Shown here: positions 57,853-64,000 of the stretch, in pieces
How positions within the stretch are numbered: position 1 is the stretch's first letter
Layout of the letters: every line of letters starts with the position of its first letter
DNA from: Lingula anatina
Lineage: Eukaryota > Brachiopoda > Lingulata > Lingulida > Lingulidae
Direction of reading: 5' to 3'
DNA length: 64,000 nt
Assembly (NCBI RefSeq): GCF_001039355.2
Contig: NW_019774536.1
Span: forward strand, 379,512-443,511
Program-made: the position numbers and the translations under genes
The notes under the pieces: generated by a model
Database searches by the model: none
Told to the model about the DNA's origin: nothing
The model's input: only the letters and a program-made list of their open reading frames with translations

Positions 57853-60800
57853 TCATGTTAATGATGAGAGTGGTGGAAATGGATTCTGTTTGCTGACAAC
57901 GACTTTCTGGTGCTGGTGGGAAATATAACCCTTGATTTTACCCTGCAAACAAATGACAATTATCAAGATAAACAAATAACAAGTGTAAGATTGTGATTTC
58001 CAAGAAAAATTCTGCAATACTGAATAATACACGTAATATCTGCATGCAATGCTCCTTAGGGAGTACAACTGTCCAAGGTTGTTAGTGCACCATGTCACAT
58101 GACCTTGTGGTCACTCTTTATAATACGAACACTAATCAGTCATGTGATTATGGGTGTGTGTGTGGTATTGAGATATATAGAGAATTCAGTACATATGTAG
58201 CAACCATACCGGTCGGTCACCCTAGATAGCATATAATGTAAGTACTAGTAAAATGTATTTCTTTTTATTTAACGTATATACTGTAGTTTGTTTATATTAA
58301 TTTTTATGAGTTTACTGTTTACCGCATACTTATGTCATTTTTTAAATTTTTTTAGATTTGTACAAGAGTCCAACGTACACAACGGACAAACGAGATAAGG
58401 TGTTCATTGTGATAACGAAACTGTAACAAATTGTGCTATCTATAAGACAATAAATGATTTAGTGATTGTATGCGTAACGTCGTCTACAATATAAGTACAA
58501 ATATTTTGCTACGAAAACTGACATCATGAACGGTGAAACAAACGCAGATGTACCACAGTCTATGACAGACTCAACTACCATTAAAACTTTAAGGGACAGA
58601 AAAAGTGCAGCGCTACGCTCAGTAACAGTATGCCGTAACAAAACAGTGAATGCTATGACTGACTTTAATAACCTTCATATCGTGAAAACAAATTTGGAAC
58701 AGTACGATGAATTATTTGCAAAGTACCAATCTGCATATAATAAATACTGTGAAAAACTTTCTGAGGATGAAATGACGAAGGAACTTCATGCGTTTGAAGA
58801 AAGACAAATTTCTATGCTAGAGTTTAGACGACATGTGCTCAATTGGACCAGCGAGGCAGAACAGGCACTAACTGCCGATTGTACCAGTTCAGCCAAGGGT
58901 AGTAACCACAGTAGCGGGTCACGATCGTCACACTGTTCTCGCTCTTCACAGTCAGCACATACTGAGGTGTCAGCGCGTGTAAAGGAACAAGCAAAGATCG
59001 CGGAACTCACCGCTGAAAAAGAATTACTACAGAAAAAACACCGATTGATGATGGAGAATGAACAGTTACGAGTGGAAGGTGAAATAGCAAAAGCCCGTGC
59101 CCGTGAACGCGTTTATGCAGAAGATGACGTCACGACGCATGTGGCAGCCACACCCACCTCTTCCCATGATGCATCCCATTCAAACCCAGCCCCAGTCAAC
59201 CTTGGTGAAACGCAACGCCCGAGCAGCGCACCGTTAAACGTAGATGCTCCGGAATTTAGACCACACCAAGCCCATACGCATCCGAGCAGCATGACTGAAG
59301 AAAGCCACTTGGTTTCTACGAACACGCTTGTTGCCGCGCTTTCTCTGCCACAGCCAGAAATCCCGAAGTTTTCAGGCGATCTGATCAGTTACAGGACTTT
59401 CATGACGGCATTTCACACTCGTATAGCATCGCGCACAGCTTCTCCCTCTGACAGACTTTATTACCTAGATCAGCATCTCATTGGTGAACCCAAAGACATC
59501 GTAAGTGGTTGTTTCTTGTTTGATCCAGAGACCGGATACCAAGAAGCTCGTCGCTTACTTGATAAAGAATATGGGGATCCATACAAAACTGCTTTAGTTT
59601 ATATCAATAAAGTCAATGCTTGGCCTGTTATTAAACAAGATGATTGTATAGGTCTGAAAAATTTGTCTTTGTTCTTGACAAAGTGTTGTAATGCAATGAA
59701 ATGTTTGTCATATTTGAATGTTTTAGATCACCCTCCAAATATGCTCAATGTTGTTCAGAAATTACCATTTTATTTACAAAATAAATGGCGAGAACAGGTG
59801 TCTATGGTACGACATACAGAGGATAGAATTTTGAAGTTTCAGGATCTTGTTACTTTCATAGCTTCAGCGTCAGACGCAGCCAATGATCCAATCTACGGAA
59901 AGGCAACTAAGCAACATGTCCCTGCCAACGCTACGATTCAGCAAGGTAAGGGCCAGATGAAAATGACCAGCTTTGCCATGACGTCACAAGGTTACGTAGG
60001 GTCATCATTAAACTGTCCGCTTTGTCAGCAACACCATGACCTGGATGACTGCCCAACGTTTACAAGTAAGTACATGGCTGATAAAAGACAATTCTTAAAA
60101 GAAAAACGTCTTTGCTTTGGCTGTTATAGACCCGACCACATTTCCAAGGGGTGTTTGGGGAAACGTGTATGCCAGAAGTGCCATAAGCGACACCCGACTT
60201 CACTCCACATAGAGGGTTTCCAACTTCGAACTTCCTTGGTAGCCAGACCAACAACGACGGTAAAAAGACAGGAGATTACTCAACAGTGAGTGTAAATACC
60301 AATAATACTACAGTGAACTCGATCTGTGCAGCTACCGATTCTTCAGACTCGACAGTTTTACATGGGGTACTACCGGTGAAGGTGAGTCAGAGAGGAAGCA
60401 GCAAAGTTATTACCACTTACTGTTTTTATGACAATGGCAGCAGCGGGTGTTTTATAACCAATGATTTGTTCCAAAACCTTGAAGCCAGTGGTATACCAAC
60501 GAGGCTCAAGCTGATCACTATGCAAGGAACCGACTGCGTGGATAGCACTTTGGTAGAAGGCTTGGCCATCACAGATTTGAACGGAAACAACAGAATCGAC
60601 ATGCCCAAGACATTTACCAGAAATGTTATTCCAATCGACCATCGCCAAATCGCAACGCCGGAAATAGTTCAGAGATGGGATCATTTACGTCATATTGCCT
60701 CTGAGATACCAGAGTTTCAGCAAGGAGTTGACATCGGTATTCTGATAGGTAACAACTGCCCATTAGCTTTAGAACCTCTGAACGTTGTGTCTACAGATGG

Positions 60801-63799
60801 TACATGTAATAAACCGTACGCCATGCAGCTACGACATGGTTGGACAGTATATGGGCCAGCATATTCCAGTGATGTGGATCACATTTCATGCAACCGAATA
60901 ATGGTGGAAGAAACTTCTAAAGAATTATGCACACCTGCCACTGTGATGCAGATGATGGAACCTGAGTTTAATGATCACAAGCCGTCATATCCCGACGAAA
61001 AGGACATGTCACAAGAGGACATGAAATTCATACAACTGGTTGAGGAGGGAATTTACAATGCTGAAGTGAACCAGCTTTCTATGGCAGAATCGGGATCAAC
61101 ACGGAGCCGGGTGACAGCCGAGCGTGAGCATGCCAAGCATCAGATCATTTTACTTCGCAGATGCCATGTGACAACAATAGTGATTCGTGAGGCACACACA
61201 ATCCTCGCACATGCAGGCCGTAATCATGTGCTCGCCAGTCTCAACAACAAGTACTGGGTCATACAAGGTAATACGGCAGTGCGTTCAGTGCTGTCAACGT
61301 GTGTTATCTGTCGTCGTACGCCAAATCACATTTTGACTGGGAGATCGCATGTTAACGTACCTCCATCAAGCGTATTTCAGCGACATGATTTATATCTGCG
61401 CAAGAAATGGCGAAAAGTCCAGTATCTTTCGAACGTATTTTGGTTCAGATCGCGTAAGGAATACGTGCAGAACCATCAAACGCGTCACAAATGGAAAGAA
61501 AAGCAAAGAAACCTCAGTCGGAGAGTTTATCATAAAAGACGATAACGTAGCTCGAAATGCATGGCCGATGGGTCGTATTGAGGATATAGAGATCGACAAC
61601 AATAGACTAGTGCGTACTGTACTATTAAAAACACAAAATTCCAACTTACGTAGGCCAGTGAACAAACTTATTTTACTGGTCGCAAATGACAAAGATTGTT
61701 AACCATCAGTTACATGTATATCTGCATTTAAATGTAGACTTATGACATTTTCTATTTGATGTTAAGTGACGGTGACTGTTAAGTATAAGATTTAAGAGTA
61801 GTAATGATTTAAGGTTTAGGCATATTAATACATATTTAGAGTTAATTAAGGCATAACGGATGTTCAGTTTATTTTCATAGAATATTGTAATTTAACTGTG
61901 CACTAACGTAATTAAGTTAAATTAGTTTGCGTTAACTAATTTAGGAGCCGGGAATGTTAGTGCGCCATGTCACATGACCTTGTGGTCACTCTTTATAATA
62001 CGAACACTAATCAGTCACGTGATTATGGGTGTGTGTGTGGTATTGAGATATATAGAGAATTCAGTACATATGTAGCAACCATACCGGTCGGTCACCCTAG
62101 ATAGCATATAATGTAAGTACTAGTAAAATGTATTTCTTTTTATTTAACGTATATACTGTAGTTTGTTTATATTAGTTTTTATGAGTTTACTGTTTACCGC
62201 ATACTTATGTCATTTTTTAAATTTTTTTAGATTTGTACAAGAGTCCAACGTACACAACGGACAAACGAGATAAGGTGTTCATTGTGATAACGAAACTGTA
62301 ACAAATTGTGCTATCTATAAGACAATAAATGATTTAGTGATTGTATGCGTAACGTCGTCTACAATAAAGGTCTTCTAAAGGTGACAAAAATCATGCTTCA
62401 AATATCAATTCAAATATTATGATAAAAAATAACCTTCAACAATGAACACAAATCCAATATTAAGTAAAATATTTTTTCACCTGCATTTAGGGAATGAATT
62501 CAACATTTTGTTCTAAAGACAAACAGTAACAGAACATATCAAGGTATTATTTCTCAATGCTCGTTAAAAGCAAAAAAAAAAGTTAAAGGGATAATAACTC
62601 TTCATTTTGGCCAAAAAATGAATTTTCCTGGAGTAAACAACAATTTCCCCATACTTACCAATGGTTAATGAATCCATTTTTACATTCAAAGTTAGTCCCT
62701 GTTTTTTTTTTTTTTTTTTTTCTAAAAAGTTTGGTTTTTTGTTAAAACCTCTGAAGAGATTATAACAGAGTATAGCCATCAATGGAGGTCACGTGGTCTA
62801 AAGACAAGCTCAAATATCAGAATAATAGCTATAACTGCTGTTTTTGTTGTAAAACAGAATATATTATATTTCTATGAGTTATTTACAATGTTTTTATTGT
62901 GAAATATAGATCTCATACGAAGAGTTATTATCCCTTTAATAATGTTACTTACCTCGTAAATCAAGTTGGCTAGTATACACTGAGCTTCATCATTATCAAT
63001 GTCCTCCACCTAAAACAACAACAACAACAGCTCCACATTCACATTTCATGAGATCTTCATTGCACACAGATATAGTCTTCATTACTTTATCTTAAGGACA
63101 ATCACAACAAAAAAGATAATGTTCTGATCAAAACTCTCATTTAACCATCCTGTCACCACATTTTCCTCTCAAGCAAAGTGTCTAAATTAATGCAGACAGA
63201 GATGCATATAAATTCTATTGTTTGGCAAAGATGCTGACAAGGCAACATGTAAAAAGACCCTCACGCACACAAATTGGAGGAAAATCTGAGAAAACCTCAC
63301 CTGCATCATTCTTAGAGCTACCACAAAAGCATCTACTGGCAGCTGATGTGTTTTGAGGATAAGGTAACTGAAAAAACAAAAAAATATATCATCTCTTTAT
63401 AATATCAATATATAACATTTTCATTTTTTTATACGTGATTTGGCACTGCACAGCCATGTTTTAATCAATCAAGTTATACTCGGATTTCAAGAAGAGTTGT
63501 GTCAAAGCTAAGTTCTCAAATGAAACAAAAATAATGAAATTAAAAATCTGTGTTCACAACATATGCAAAATGGAACAGATTGTTCTCAAACAAAACAAAC
63601 AAACAAACAAAAAGTTCCACCTGTGACACACTGATATATTTTCGAACAAACAAACCAAAATAATAATACTCACACTTTCTTGAAAAGATTCCTGTATGTT
63701 ATGATCTTCAGTTTTTCTAGTATCAGGTAAACACCACACTTGATAAAGAACACCTCGTGTTTCTGCATGGCTTCTGTGAGTTTCAGAAGATTGCCAGCT
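57853..63799 (-). CDS. PCID2: PCID2 (PCI domain, TREX-2/Thp1 family), C-terminal exons
   Basis: Four exons: 63799-63674, 63367-63301, 63009-62953 and 57942-57853 (stop 57855-57853), all in joining phases. They encode about 112 C-terminal residues covering the end of the PCI/winged-helix domain. Landmarks are [48 protein letters not shown] and [20 protein letters not shown]. These are extremely close in pattern to vertebrate PCID2. PCID2 and its yeast relative Thp1 act in the TREX-2 complex in mRNA export; a PCI domain binds partner proteins and RNA. Upstream exons lie beyond the right edge. The last intron is 5.0 kb because it holds a BEL/Pao retrotransposon (58,080-62,366, opposite strand) and a TTAA MITE (62,587-62,935). 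The exons and splice sites beside them are intact. Confidence 0.95.
58080..58491 (+). repeat. 5' LTR
   Basis: 412 bases, repeated at 61,955-62,366 with about three substitutions. It begins right after the AAGGT target duplication. Confidence 0.93.
58526..60289 (+). CDS. Gag-type protein of the BEL/Pao element
   Basis: A single frame of 587 residues from ATG 58526 to TGA 60287-60289. The N-terminal third is a charged, helix-rich region with a Ser-rich stretch ([18 protein letters not shown]). The middle has [12 protein letters not shown] followed by a DUF1759-like region with [16 protein letters not shown]. The C-terminal part has zinc-knuckle-like clusters, [14 protein letters not shown] and [14 protein letters not shown], then [13 protein letters not shown]. 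This is the arrangement usual in BEL/Pao polyproteins. The frame is intact, so particle assembly by this copy is possible in principle. Confidence 0.85.
   Translation: MNGETNADVPQSMTDSTTIKTLRDRKSAALRSVTVCRNKTVNAMTDFNNLHIVKTNLEQYDELFAKYQSAYNKYCEKLSEDEMTKELHAFEERQISMLEFRRHVLNWTSEAEQALTADCTSSAKGSNHSSGSRSSHCSRSSQSAHTEVSARVKEQAKIAELTAEKELLQKKHRLMMENEQLRVEGEIAKARARERVYAEDDVTTHVAATPTSSHDASHSNPAPVNLGETQRPSSAPLNVDAPEFRPHQAHTHPSSMTEESHLVSTNTLVAALSLPQPEIPKFSGDLISYRTFMTAFHTRIASRTASPSDRLYYLDQHLIGEPKDIVSGCFLFDPETGYQEARRLLDKEYGDPYKTALVYINKVNAWPVIKQDDCIGLKNLSLFLTKCCNAMKCLSYLNVLDHPPNMLNVVQKLPFYLQNKWREQVSMVRHTEDRILKFQDLVTFIASASDAANDPIYGKATKQHVPANATIQQGKGQMKMTSFAMTSQGYVGSSLNCPLCQQHHDLDDCPTFTSKYMADKRQFLKEKRLCFGCYRPDHISKGCLGKRVCQKCHKRHPTSLHIEGFQLRTSLVARPTTTVKRQEITQQ
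60286..61702 (+). pseudogene. Pol remnant of the BEL/Pao element (protease, part integrase)
   Basis: The frame 60286-61545 lies one base back (-1) relative to gag and overlaps its stop codon. It contains the aspartic-protease motif [11 protein letters not shown] near its start and the peptidase A17 region. From about 61,090 it jumps directly to an integrase zinc-binding segment ([10 protein letters not shown] and CVICRRTPN). A second jump leads to the terminal DUF5641-like domain ([15 protein letters not shown]). A frame disruption near 61,510 moves the end of that domain ([12 protein letters not shown]) into the frame ending at 61702. Reverse transcriptase, RNase H and the integrase core are missing. 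Confidence 0.82.
61955..62366 (+). repeat. 3' LTR
   Basis: 412 bases matching 58,080-58,491. It is preceded by the purine-rich AGGAGCCGGGAA and followed by the AAGGT target duplication. Confidence 0.93.
62587..62935. mobile_element. MITE flanked by TTAA (piggyBac-like target)
   Basis: TTAA at 62583-62586 and 62936-62939 flank 349 bases with perfect 16-base inverted ends (AGGGATAATAACTCTT). The interior is non-coding, with a long poly-T. TTAA duplication is the signature of piggyBac-superfamily insertion; assignment to that superfamily is inference. A truncated copy lies at 18,179. This one sits in the last PCID2 intron, about 200 bases from the LTR element. Confidence 0.85.
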
Positions 63800-64000
63800 C
63801 TAAAATTGGTTTTGTGAATAAGATTAGTAAATTAAATACACTGTGAGTTGCAATGCCACAGAATATCAAAGAAAATTCTGCTAGTAATAAACAAATAACC
63901 AGTTTATAAAGGTATCTTATGAAAATATTTGCTAAAACCAAAATGACAACTGACTATGGACCAAAAAGTAATAATTAATAATGAAACCTGTTCAATCAAT

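Larger units (their letters stand above)
58080..62366 (+). mobile_element. BEL/Pao LTR retrotransposon, internally deleted
   Basis: A 4.29 kb element with two 412-base LTRs is flanked by the 5-base duplication AAGGT (58075-58079 and 62367-62371). The LTRs start TGTTAGTGC and end CTACAATA and differ at about three positions. The interior keeps a long gag-type frame with zinc knuckles, an aspartic-protease motif, a piece of integrase and the C-terminal DUF5641-like domain. Reverse transcriptase, RNase H and the integrase catalytic core are absent. It cannot be autonomous, yet its near-identical LTRs show recent movement, presumably with enzymes from a complete relative. It lies in the last intron of PCID2, antisense to that gene. 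Confidence 0.92.

Noticed and set aside
58492-58525. Primer-binding site of the BEL/Pao element
   Set aside because: The bases after the 5' LTR do not begin with TGG, and I could not match a tRNA 3' end, so none is called.

Overview
This is a 64 kb piece of an animal nuclear genome. Genes are split into short exons with canonical GT-AG introns and matching phases. Non-coding DNA is AT-rich and full of (TG)n, (TA)n and (CT)n microsatellites, small foldback transposons, one LTR retrotransposon and a LINE fragment. The gene set (calpain, CENP-I, ENOX, phosphomannose isomerase, PCID2, AADAC-type hydrolases, a CARD protein) is bilaterian. The style of the repeats suggests a marine invertebrate, most likely a lophotrochozoan such as a bivalve. 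The species assignment is inference.

Left part (1-23,000). A partial calpain runs on the minus strand (exons from 14,668 down to 293, leaving the window on the left). Its catalytic Cys, His and Asn lie on three different exons. One calpain intron of nearly 9 kb holds a 145-bp satellite carrying a nuclear-receptor DR1 motif in each unit, plus several foldback elements. A 372-base assembly gap follows at 15,172-15,543. Next comes a complete three-exon plus-strand gene for a 259-residue CARD plus coiled-coil protein ending in a cysteine cluster. Two kappa-B-like sites sit just before its start codon. Then the 5' half of CENP-I lies on the minus strand, with tandemly duplicated intron and exon fragments.

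Middle (23,000-41,000). This is a tandem cluster of AADAC/NCEH1-type alpha/beta hydrolases on the plus strand. Copy 1 (23,942-26,757) has lost the exons with the HGGGW oxyanion motif and is a pseudogene. Copy 2 (30,777-34,905) is complete with six exons. Copy 3 (36,678-38,778) has exons 3-6 only, and copy 4 (39,759-40,426) has the last exon only. Copies 1 and 2 lie in a visible segmental duplication of about 5-6 kb.

Right part (41,793-64,000). A complete 13-exon ENOX gene (minus) and a complete 8-exon MPI gene (plus) diverge from a shared 450-bp intergenic region. Convergent to MPI is the 3' part of PCID2 (minus). Its last intron carries a recently inserted, internally deleted BEL/Pao LTR retrotransposon with 412-bp LTRs and a 5-bp target-site duplication, and next to it a TTAA-flanked MITE.

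Apart from the AADAC-like paralogues and the divergent ENOX/MPI pair, the neighbours have no obvious shared pathway. The most interesting candidate is the CARD/coiled-coil gene with its paired kappa-B-like sites, which may be an uncharacterised innate-immunity adaptor under NF-kB feedback.
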